Positions 53,918-64,000 of a stretch of DNA of 64,000 nt are shown piece after piece. Within the stretch, counting starts at the first letter, position 1. Every line of letters begins with the position of its first letter. The translations under genes and the position numbers were made by a program. Below the pieces are notes generated by a model. It saw only the letters and a list, made by a program, of their open reading frames with translations, did no database searches and was not told the DNA's origin. Origin of the DNA: Isoetes taiwanensis. Its lineage: Eukaryota; Streptophyta; Lycopodiopsida; Isoetales; Isoetaceae. The stretch spans positions 6,093,132 through 6,157,131 of the forward strand of contig JAJEKV010000011.1 of assembly GCA_021234155.1 (NCBI GenBank), read 5' to 3'.

Positions 53918-54784
53918 CTACAACAAAGTAGCCATCCTCTCTACCATCCTCTCTACCTCCCAAAGATTCATAGATTCTCTAAACTTGAAAGTGGCAAACA
54001 GATGAAATAAATGTTTGGCAGAGAGCAACCTACTATGGTGAAGCAATAAATCATGGTCTCTTCTAATCATCCAGTCACGTGGTTGTAAAAATAGCAACCT
54101 TTCTGATGCTGTAACTGCAAGTCTGCAAACGTAGCTTGATATTACCATTAAATGTAAGTTTTTCAAAAGCCACTTGCATCTAAGGAGCATTGGAGAAACA
54201 ATTGGTATTCCACCATAAGATAGAAACCACATGAAATCCGAGCAAAGTCAAGTCATATACTTCTAAGGAACGAGTCTTATTATTGCAAATCCTGCGGACA
54301 TAGCAGAGTCTCAACCCTTATCATCAACCACCCTTCCATGAACATGCAACGGTGCTGTAAGGGTTGAACCGGCATGAGCCTTAGAAGCTCGCCTCCCAAA
54401 GAAAAACCTCTGCGACAAAGAAAGAAGGCAGAAGCACATGGTTGATGCAAGTCCACTCCAACCTAACATGTTTAATCATGCTAAGAGAAATTTGCATTAT
54501 TCCATAAGAATAACACCATCATGAAAATTAAAGCAGGTGTTTTACAAAATCATCTAAAACAATTAAATGATTCTTTAACAGATCAGGGTATAGATAATCC
54601 AGATTAATCTATTTACCAGTGCACGTTCAAGAGAAATAAAATACTCACTTTTAAATTTCAGAGCAAAGTCCCCAGAATAGCTCGATTTGATGCAACTTAG
54701 CGCTTCCTTCATTTGCCAGGGAAAAACCTTCAGGAAGGTGCAGGGAGGAGGCACTGCTTGAATCTTGAAATCAGATCTTCCCAT
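53918..54784 (-). CDS. Unknown multi-exon gene, copy B
   Basis: The first coding exon 54649-54784 starts MGRSDFKIQAVPPPCTFLKV, continues WQMKEALSCIKSSYSGD and ends at a GTGAGT donor, leaving one base for the next codon. A G-box, TATA box and a 21-codon upstream ORF precede it. A later piece at 53918-54232 reads MLLRCKWLLKNLHLMVISSY and TASERLLFLQPRDWMIRRDH, ending VERMATLL at a stop. The middle (about 54300-54480, KAHAGSTLTAPLHVHGRVV) is present, but the exact splice joins are not resolved. I do not recognise the family. Start and promoter are intact here, unlike copy A. Confidence 0.45.
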
Positions 54785-55000
54785 CTTTGCAGAGTTCAAA
54801 GCCCTTACCTATTCCCCTATTCCTCTGATGTGATCCAAGTTTCCTTTCGAGCAACCGGATTGAACCGGTGGCATGCTGCTTCTACCAAAGCCGGCGACGC
54901 TCTTCTTGTAGCTGCACCGAAGCCGTCACGGATTGCTTGAAGAGCAAGAAAGGGGAAGGTCGTGCAAGAATTTTGGGATTTTTTTTACTTTTTGTTATTT

Positions 55001-55015
55001 TTTATAGTACACGTG
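55001..55015 (-). promoter_or_regulatory. TATA box plus G-box, copy B
   Basis: On the minus strand CACGTG (55010-55015) is followed by TATAAA (55001-55006), about 215 bases before the ATG at 54784. The leader carries a short upstream ORF (MPPVQSGCSKGN...) that ends before the main start, which could reduce translation. Confidence 0.5.
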
Positions 55016-55659
55016 CTGTGCTCAGGTTTTTTTTTAGACGGAAATATTAACCTCAAACAAAAAATGAATGTGCTTTATATATGTTGTGATAAAAATAATT
55101 AAACTTTTTATATAGGATAAGATTCAGTTTTTGAATATTATTTGAATGGCTATAATATAAACCAAAATTTAATAGCAATTGAATATTCTAATTATTCTAG
55201 TTTCAAAGGACATCGAAATCTACAGAACTTTATAAAATGGCTTAAATTGTTTGACAAATTTATAAATGATAATGAACAAATAACAAATAAATAAATGACA
55301 AAGCTTAAATTTTTTGACAAATTTATAAATGATAAGGAATAAATAACAAATAAATAAACGACAAATAACAAATGTATAACTGATAATAAAAGATCTATTA
55401 ATGATAATTATAGCCGAGTTTAGAGAATTCTAAAAATTTTATAAATATAATTTATATAAGTGATAAATCACAAATAACAAATATATAACTCATAAATGAT
55501 AAACAAAAAATTTATAAATGAAAAATAATAAAGATCAAAATATATATGAGTGATAAATGACAAATGTATGTTAGTGTATTAACGATAATTATAAACGAGT
55601 TTATAAGAATAAACATTCTAAAAATTTCACAAATGTAATTTATATAAACTAGTTATGGT

Positions 55660-55676
55660 GCCCGGCGTTGCCGGGC
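55660..55676 (-). other. Helitron 3' terminal hairpin
   Basis: GCCCGGCGTTGCCGGGC on the plus strand: a 7-bp GC stem with a 3-base loop, just inside the CTAG end. Confidence 0.9.
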
Positions 55677-56344
55677 CTAGTAACAATTTGAAAAGTGGTT
55701 GTTTATTGCTAAATAAAGATTTGGAGCATGAAAATATGCATATGAGAATTGTAGGAAGAACAATGGAGCACAAAATATGCATTCTCACGACATGTATTGC
55801 ATCTACAACAAATTGGGCATTTGTACTCCAACTATTGGCGTGAAGTCATGTATGTCCAATATGTTGGTCTCGAAGTACGATTTTGTTGGTGGGAATGATG
55901 AGGAATGATGAGAATGATGTCGAGTTGCCCTAGTATAACAATGAATTATGTTATTTTTTGATCTATGGATTTGTAGATGGCACTAATTGTAGTATGGACC
56001 TATGGCATGTTTCTCTATTTCTTAACTCAATGATAATTGTGGAAATAGCTTTCTATCTTCAAAAATATTCCATTATAATCTGACATCTGAGTGCTCACCT
56101 TCTAGATGTTGGCATGTTGACCAACCTGCAAAAACAAAACAATGTATTATAGATAAAAACAAAGAAATCATGAATGTAAGGTCACAAAACATAGCAAATG
56201 CTGATGTTACATGAGGGAGAACACATGGCCTTTCTAATGTCTAGAAGCATATAACTCTTCAAGTTTATTTGGCCTTCCCTAATGCTTGATAACTATAGAC
56301 TGATGCATGATGGCTTATAACCTTGAAAGCGATCAAGTTAACAG

Positions 56345-57372
56345 AAACCTCCTGCCAAACTTCTTTTAAGAAACTAAGAATTACAATAACATAGCACGAT
56401 AATAGAAACCTCCTGCCAAACTTCTTTTAAGAAACTAAGAATTACAATAACATAGCACGGATTGGCCATTTTCATATAAATTTAGTGATAGTTGCATCTT
56501 ATAGATAAAGAAATGGAGATTTTATGAAATAATGTATTACCCGAGAACAAAAGCTTGGCAAAACCAACAAATGCCAAATAGTAATATGTAATGTAAGGAA
56601 CAAAAAAAGTGATGTTGAACTAATTTCAGAAAAGATATGCTTAAGCATTTGATGGAGCTGCTTCCCACATCATACAGAAACATTCACTGAAGTAGATGCC
56701 CAAAGCATACAAAACAACGATCAAGCAACATACAAAATAGTGATAAAGGGATGCAGCTTTGTATTTATGCCAAAGAGCAACTTGTATTTATGCCAAAGCT
56801 CTTAAAACTGTGTATGACCACATGATGCAAGATTTATCCTCATACTTGCATCAAACTATTCTGATCTTTGAAGATAACATGCCTTGTTTGGCTTCAGATT
56901 TGATAACACAGAGCTCCATACATCTTTGCCATGGAGGCTGTTGATTCTAGTGAAGAATGATTGAAGATGCGAAGGATAAGTTCCGTCAACTTCCATCCTA
57001 CTTACTCAACCCTGCATGGTAGGTATTTATATCTACAGCTTAAGAAGAATACTCTGTTCACCCTATGCTCATGCGAAGGCCATCATATCAATAGCGTTGT
57101 TATCATTTTGCTAGGGCACATTTAGAGTCCAGATCACAACAAAAAATGTACCTCAGATAATACACAATAGCGTTGTTATCATTTTGCTAGGGCACATTTA
57201 GAGTCCAGATCACAACAAAAAATGTACCTCAGATAATACACAAAGTCCTGACCTTCACTTAAACAAACAGGTGGTTCTGTTGTCTCTTGAAACCCAGCAC
57301 AGATGCCCTTCAAGTCCTGACCTTCACTTAAACAAACAGGTGGTTCTGTCGTCTCTTGAAACCCAGCACAGA
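56345..57372. repeat. Tandem duplications inside the Helitron
   Basis: Three separate direct duplications of about 60-75 bp. AGAAACCTCCTGCCAAACTT occurs at about 56343 and 56404. ATAGCGTTGTTATCATTTTG occurs at about 57091 and 57167. CCTGACCTTCACTTAAACAA occurs at about 57246 and 57315. A fourth lies further right (GGATCTGATAGTTCTC at about 59876 and 59928). All are close to identical. Confidence 0.85.
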
Positions 57373-57412
57373 TGCCCTTCATGACGGCTCTATTATGAAG
57401 CTTACTTGACAA
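57179..57412 (-). pseudogene. Exon-like piece possibly captured by the Helitron
   Basis: The minus-strand frame reads KGICAGFQETTEPPVCLSEG twice in tandem because of the 69-bp duplication. A GAG/GTACAT donor-like site follows. The composition looks like a real exon, but I do not recognise the gene, and no neighbouring exon can be tied to it. Confidence 0.25.
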
Positions 57413-60280
57413 TATAAATCATGAGATTTTGGCACATAATCTTGCTAGTCGCAAACCTCTATATTGCCTGTTGTTGATAATGGTAACATCGCCTCGAGAA
57501 CTTACTAAAACCTCATGCTATAAGGATTTGAACTGATTTCAGTAGATGTTTAACAAATGATTGATCCTTGGTAGGCTCATGTACTATTTGCTAGTATTAC
57601 CAAGTGGTAAAACTGTTTAAAACTTGGCAGATGGTCCTGCAACATTTATAGAAGTGACAAATCTGCTTTCGTTGAGGTCTGCAACTCCAAATTCTGCATC
57701 TGATCTACAGAAATATTTGAAAATAAATACCACATGAATAGATATGTTCAAAATATAAATCAGAAATGTGGTTGTCATGCATCTACTGCACTATGGTGTT
57801 GTAGTAGGAGACAGGCCTCATATTCTTATTTTCTCTCTATTGTATAGGCAACCTATTTATAGATATTTTTACTCTAGATCTCACGGAACAATATTTGCGG
57901 TCCCCTGAATGGTCTTTAATATACCCAAATTTGGAAAACTTGTGTTCCACCTGAAGATGCAAAGCAGGCAAAAGCTACAAAAACTACATAACCTTATCAA
58001 TTAAATAACACTTACTGACAGTCAAGCTATTTGCAAAGGGTGGCAGAACTCATGATGATAAAAGTCTATATAAATTTAAACATGCATGTCCATACATTCA
58101 CGTCCAGCCAAATATATTTGTGGTTACCACATGGTTTGCTCACATCTAGAAGCCAGGTATAAGTTAGAATGAACAAAAACTGTACTTTGCATTTCCAACC
58201 ACTACATGGTTTATAATGTGCTCATATCTAAAAGGCATTCATTGCTTTTGAAACCTTATTTTGCATATCCAACCAATGCCAACTCTACAGTCTCTAAAAC
58301 TTTGTGATCAGAGAACAAAAATATACAGAATAAAAAAATAAGTTTCAACTTACAAATCTAAAGCAAAGAGCTTACTTGTGTTTGTAGATCCATAGCTTAT
58401 TCACTTCGTGCTTTTCAGCGTGGGTTGTGGGTGCTTAGACCACACTCTAAGCTAGAAACACCACTGGTGAAAAGGAGTTAATATTAGAAGAAAGGCATAA
58501 GATGTTAGACTTGCAGGCCATTGTATCTTTTTTACAAAAAGGACATCCAAGGAACTGACATACAGAAGGGACACCTTAACTTTCTACAATATATTGAGCA
58601 ATGCACAAAAAGTTTGATAGAGTGATGGTAGCACATTTGAAGTGCGTTGGTACTTAGCATATCCTATCCGATCGAAAAAGATGAAACTTAAACATTTGGA
58701 CTTCTATACTGACCATGCCATGAGTGGCAATGCTTTTCATGGCACCACTATTTACAATGTAAGCACTGCTATTTGGCAACCATTTATGAAGTTATGAAAT
58801 CAGGGATTTCCTAGCAGGGTCCTGTCCTCTACAAAGCACTGGCCTGATGAAACTCAGCAATTGCACACAGTTCCAAATCTTCTTATTAGTATGCAACACA
58901 TTGGCCATACATATATCCCTTGGAATGATCCAGATCTAAATGACAGAATACAACAATGAATATGAATGAAGAAATGGATCATAGGTTGTGTTTACCTTTG
59001 TATAAGTACTTATATGAACCTGTTAAAGCTTTTAACCGAGCAAACAATAAATTGATTCTATCTGGTAGAAAAGAAAAGCATATAATTTTAATAACCATGC
59101 AACTAACCACAAAAATAGGATGCAACAGAATTCAAGGATTTATCTGATGTAAAACTCATCATAGCCAGAAGATGACACCCATTGAAGATGAAAGCACCCG
59201 TGCAATACAAACTAAATGAAGTTGCACCATAAAGAAACTGGAAGCAAGGAGATGTTGGCCTTGAGGCCGGATTGTGCTAAAAAAGAGAGCAAAATCGAAG
59301 AACAACATACCTCATGACCAGAAGTTGATGGGACTTGGAAGATCTTCAACATCACCTGCATTAGAAGCTTGCATCAGAACCTTTGATAAAAACTTGCTCA
59401 AACCACACTAATCAATATGCCTAGAATAGACACTGTATTTTACTCACGTGTAACACCAAAGCTAATCATTCAATAGAGCTTCTAATATGAGTTTATATGC
59501 AAATTAGATTGCAAATAACACAACATCATGTCTCGTATGCAAAATAATACAACATGGCCATGAAGCATGCCAATCAAGGAAGAACTCACAGCATGCATAA
59601 CCTAGAATTCTTAAACTTGGTTGCCTTACTGATCACAACCATCAACTGAAGGGAAAAATGGTAGCCTCAAGCATGTTGAAGTCGAGAAAATTGTCGCAGC
59701 ATGCATCCGTCCACAATTCTCTGTGTTGAAGCAATCTTGTTCCTGCGAAATTTCCGTCACGAAGAGCCTTATAAAAACCTGCATGATGTGAAGAACTTTT
59801 CACGGCTAGATCAACGTAGAACTCCTACCTAAATCCAGATGAAAATGAAGCTCAAAAACATGGCGATGCAATTTTGGATCTGATAGTTCTCAAGCAGAGA
59901 AACCCTACGGCCAAATCCATGCAAATTTGGATCTGATAGTTCTCACAGCAGAGAAACCCTACGGCCAAATCCATGCAATTGCCTTGGGATATCCGATGCA
60001 ACAAATTATCAAATTAATCAAACACAAAGAATCCATCTTGTAAAAATCTAAATGCATGCCGCCTCGACAGCTGCAGGAAGGGCCGCTAAAGGCTGCGCAT
60101 GGATAAGGCAACCCCAAAATCTAAAAATTTCGAAATCACAGGAGAAGCCATAAACGATTTTTAGGATGCCGTTAAATTTTTTCAGGCGGCCAAAACCCTC
60201 CAAATCTTATGAAATCGATTAAAAAAAAATTCCAAAAATATTTTTTGCCATGCCGGAGAATTCCAAATTAACAAAGTAGA

Positions 60281-62020
60281 TAATATTATATACCTGATAT
60301 TAACAATGTTCAAAACAAAAATGACAACATGAGAAGAAAATATAATGAATGTAAAAGAATAAAATTTGTAATAAACAATAGACTTATAATGCATATTTGA
60401 TATAAAATTATAAGTTACAAAGTTAAAACTAATAAAACATTGTTCAATATTTTATGATAAAGATCCGGCTACTTTATTATAAGTAAACAATGATAAAAAA
60501 AGATATAGTAAATAACAATACCATAATTTTTTTTTCTACTTTTATAAATGCCAAATTCATTCAAACATATTTCTACTATGTTAATAAATATAAAACAATA
60601 AATGATACATGATAAACAGATAAGAAAAAAATTCTTAATAGTTTTTTAAGTTTAAAAAAAATCAATAAAGTTATTAGCTCCACTTACTATATACACATTT
60701 GCACATAAATTAGTTAAAATGCATGTGTTATTCATAAAGTTTAAGATTTTACTTCAAAGATATTTGAGAAATAAATTTTTTTTCGTTTCAGAAAAGAATT
60801 TGTTATTTGTTGGGCAAAGATGTTATTGTATATTTCGATTAAAAGTTATTTCCTACTCTCTATTCAATTATTCTATAAGTAACATAGCCTAATAGTAGAT
60901 TTTATTATAGAGTCGTGTGATCTATTTTTAGATTTTCCATTTATTGAACATACAATAGTGCTTGGGCATTGAAGGTATATAATGCATGTCTCGTATAACA
61001 TTGAGTGGATTGATATTCACTTGATAGGTCATATCTGTTCTAGTTTCTTGATTTGAATAAACATTATGAGCAACAAACATATGACTCATATAATAATTAC
61101 ACTATCAAATATATAGAAAGGAATGTTTTTTTCTTGTTTTATTCGCGCTTTTGCAATAAAGATATCAATTCTCCTCTACTTCTGATTGCATATCATGCTT
61201 CAAGCGAAGATGATTTTGACATAAATCACGTACATCAAGGACCAAAAATATTAGGTGATAACTTTGATTTTTTGTGTTTTGTAATCCTTAATACTTACGA
61301 GTCTTTGGGTGCATTTTACAGGTAATGCAGATGCTATAATAGTTGAGGAATTTTATATGAGGGTATCCCATTCGTTAAAGAGTAGCCTTCATATACTAAG
61401 AACACCAAAAACATCAGGTGGTAACTTTTGAATTTTTTTGTTTCGTGTTTCGTGTTTTGTGTTTCCATGGACATTCAAATCAATTCAATTAATTTTCAAT
61501 ATATATTTTTCAATATTTGTTATTAAAACATAAACTTTATATTTTAATTAATATTAGTGTAATACATTTTTAAAGTATTTTTAAAGTACTAAGAATTTAT
61601 AAATTGTGAAATTCTCATATAATTTTAAATCATTCACTTATCAAACAATTATATTTTATTTACAAATTATCCTGATTGCCAAATTTTATATTTGTTAAGA
61701 TTTAGTTGAAAATTAAAATTTTATATTCTCGAAATGACTAATCTAAATAGATTCACGTGAAAATTAGTTTAGAAAGCAATTATTTATGTTTCTATAACAA
61801 TTATACTTTAATTTTAAAGATAAAGTTATATACTTAGAACTTCGAAAAATTATAAGTATCAAAAAAAATTAAACATGACATGTAATTCTAAAATAATACC
61901 CCAGTCTATTATATCTGAATAAGTCTAGGTTTTGTTGAATATATCATATTACCAACATATGCACTATCATCATCAAATATTCAAAGCATAAGCTGCGACT
62001 ATATCAAGCCAAAAAATGGG
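60281..62020. other. AT-rich spacer, copy B
   Basis: This is the counterpart of 4616-6377. The 57-bp tandem duplication of copy A is single here. No gene is supported. Confidence 0.6.
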
Positions 62021-62030
62021 GTTGCTGGCT

Positions 62031-62653
62031 AGTGCTCGAAAAGCATCTAAAGATAGATGCGTCAGATGCGTAGTTCTAAAGCATCGTAAGCATCGAAACA
62101 TCTATACTTTTAGATGCGCATAAGATGCGTTTGTAAAATTAAAATTTCTTCTAAATCTACAGTAGCCTTGCCTTGATCATTATACCTATTATTACTTTAC
62201 TATTATACCTATTGCTGCCTGTACTGTTGCTTGAATGCCCTCTCTGAGTCCGACTGATCATTAAATGCAAGTTGTTGCTCTTTTGAATGAGTTTTAGATG
62301 AGATTGAAAAGGAATTGAAGAGCAAGTTCCGTCATTAGCTGTCGAAGCAAGGCACTCCTTGAAAACTATATGTTTGTCATAAAAAAAGCTCTGTTTTGAC
62401 TGAATGGGCTCTGATATGGTTAAATCGGGCTGCAAGGGTCTGGATTCGAGTAGCAGAGGAAATCCATTTGAAGTGCCAAAAATCGTTTTGGAGCTGTGTG
62501 GCAATGTCTAGCAGTGCAATACCTAAAGGAGAAAAAAGGGCTATTTTTTTTTTTTTTTAAAGGTGTGTAAGCCTTTTACGTTAGATGCGGTACAGATGTG
62601 CAGATGCGGATCTAACACATCTAATGTTTAGATGCGAGCATCTAACGAGCTAT
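62031..62653. mobile_element. TIR element, copy B
   Basis: This is the counterpart of 6388-7036, 623 bp here. The target duplication is GTTGCTGGCT (62021-62030) and GTTGCTGGCC (62654-62663), so one side has mutated since insertion. A short internal deletion near 62130 accounts for most of the length difference. Confidence 0.6.
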
Positions 62654-62999
62654 GTTGCTGGCCTACCTAGTAGAAGAAGGGAGGAGCTCGGTCACCTAGA
62701 ATTGGATGCGTCATCAATATGTGGCACTCCAGCTAGCAATAGAGGCCCTGGGGGTTTGTAACATGTTGATTTATAACGCATATTAATTTGCCATGCAATT
62801 CTAGATTTGTCACATATGACAAAAAACATTAAAATTTGTAACGGGTGACAAACATTAAATACTTATAATGCGTTACCAAAATTTTAATAAACCTGTTTGT
62901 AACCTGTGACAAATACTAAAATTTGTCATGTGCTACAACACATTTGTAACGTATGACAAATATTAAAATTTTATAATGCGTTCTTGCAAATGCTGAGGC

Positions 63000-64000
63000 T
63001 TCGAGATTTATCCATGAAAGATGGCCAGAATTGAAAACGAACCAGAACATGTTCACTTTGGTCATGCAACAGATGGTTTTAATCCTTTTTCACAATGGGC
63101 TGCCTCATGATGTACCTGGCTAGTCATGCTTGTAAATTACAATATACCCCCAGAGGAATCTATTGAACGAAAATTTACTAAACTAATTTCTTGAATTTCA
63201 ATCATATTTATATTGAGGCTTAATGCAGGTTTAGTCGATTACATTGGTTTGGCAGGACAAGTTTCTGATTGTTGGATGTTTTTTTTTTTGAACAGTTTAT
63301 AAATTCTTAAAGATTTTGTGAGACAATTTGCCAAACTCGAGGGGAGCATGTGTGAGGGGTGGCTTGTTGAAGATTGCAAGTTTGTCGTATCAATATATCT
63401 TAATAATGTTGATAACGAGGCAATGATGTTTCTACAACTTGAACAAGGCTTCGATATGTTACATAGCAAAGGGCACACTTACAAATTAGAATGAGCTTAG
63501 TGCTATCAAATCGTATAGATCAGCAATTATTTTGACAACACTCACGAGCCACACATCTTCAATCTTCATGAGCTAGAGAGATTACCAGATCATACACACG
63601 AAGATTGGTTATTAACACAATCTTAACCCCAACAAGAGATCACGTTGGTTCTGTGAGTGACAAGAAAAGAGCAAAATGACATTGCGACATCTATGGAATC
63701 ATATCTTATGAGAAGAGGTCATAGAAGATATCAAAAAGAAAGTGAAGATCTATGGGCTGCTATTTTCTGCAGAGAAGTTGCGCAGGTCCATTGCTTATGG
63801 TTCTTTTTATCAGTCAACAACTTCATTCTTTCTGAAGCACAGTTGACAAGACATAGATCAATGTATTACAACCACAAGCTGCTTGCTGATCTCGGATCCT
63901 TGTTGATTCTTTTGGAGGACAAGGACAAATTCCGACTGTTTCACACTAACAACTGGTCCCCTGACCATTATATCTTTGGATCAACTGATGCCTTCAACAC
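63000..64000 (+). pseudogene. CACTA TnpD-like relic, copy B
   Basis: The same broken blocks as 7380-8400 are present: a DGFNPF segment near 63070 and an AKLEGSMCEGWLVEDCK segment near 63330-63380. The frame is interrupted at the same places as copy A, so it was dead before the duplication. It continues beyond the right edge. Confidence 0.5.

Larger units (their letters stand above)
55649..60280 (-). mobile_element. Non-autonomous Helitron, 4632 bp, only in copy B
   Basis: Read on the minus strand the element begins TCTACTTTGTTAATTTGG (5' end at 60280) and ends CTAG (55649-55652). The hairpin GCCCGGCAACGCCGGGC lies at 55660-55676, eight bases from the end. It sits between A and T of the host. 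Copy A has the uninterrupted site TATATAAA/TAATATT (4615/4616) with no duplicated bases. These are the defining Helitron features. No Rep/helicase frame is present, so it must have been moved by another element. The interior is gene-like in texture with several tandem duplications and one exon-like piece (57179-57412). Confidence 0.9.
52425..64000. repeat. Segmental duplication, copy B
   Basis: This is the partner of 1-8400; 52425 aligns with base 1 and 64000 with 8400. The extra length is explained almost entirely by a 4632-bp Helitron (55649-60280), while copy A has a MITE and a LINE instead. Subtracting insertions leaves about 6.94 kb here and 6.91 kb in copy A. Copy B also has a private 58-bp tandem duplication (53731-53788, 53789-53846). 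Confidence 0.95.

Overview
The window looks like nuclear DNA of a land plant with a large, repeat-rich genome. A Ty1/copia element with an initiator-Met-tRNA type primer site, plant-type LINEs with a zf-RVT zinc finger, a TC...CTAG Helitron, a CACTA relic, GT-AG introns and TATA/G-box promoters are all present. Two decayed transposase-like families (motifs DFSENY/SDG/GHGKG and GHTHDDID) are, from memory, common in ferns, lycophytes and bryophytes, so a seedless plant is my best guess. This is an inference, not a proof. Almost every long reading frame belongs to, or has been broken by, mobile DNA.

Layout. Copy A (1-8400, running off the left edge) and copy B (52425-64000, running off the right edge) are the same segment in direct orientation. 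After subtracting later insertions both are about 6.9 kb, and in one 240-base stretch I count 4 differences. They carry the end of a SWIM zinc-finger gene, a small acidic gene on the minus strand, an unknown minus-strand gene with a promoter, an older TIR element and a CACTA transposase relic. Comparing the copies dates the insertions. A 322-bp MITE and a 1160-bp LINE piece are only in A. A 4632-bp Helitron is only in B, and each has a clean empty site in the partner.

9-22.7 kb: small hypothetical genes, a 24-bp periodic palindrome array, a decayed transposase-like gene on the minus strand (17259 down to 11556) split by a LINE, a second LINE with 14-bp target duplications and a probable 3' transduction, and a copia pol fragment. 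22.75-34.93 kb: a 12.2-kb interval bounded by a perfect 30-bp inverted repeat. It holds a GHTHDDID transposase-like pseudogene on the left and, from 26.2 kb, a GC-richer block. That block has a promoter, a short first exon, a tandem array of long-arm hairpins, about twenty copies of a CTCGACTCGCGAGTCGAG palindrome, and a broken plus-strand gene series including an FCP1-like HAD phosphatase domain whose nucleophile Asp is Gly.

35-52 kb: a possible two-exon gene, several foldback elements, an organelle-type large-subunit rRNA fragment, and a very young complete copia element (40825-46514; 662-bp LTRs with 2 differences; one frame break between gag-protease and integrase). The rest is gene-poor repeat-rich DNA.

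No operon-like cooperation is visible. The window is best read as a duplicated locus around which successive mobile elements accumulated. The least explained part is the hairpin and palindrome block at 27.1-34.8 kb.
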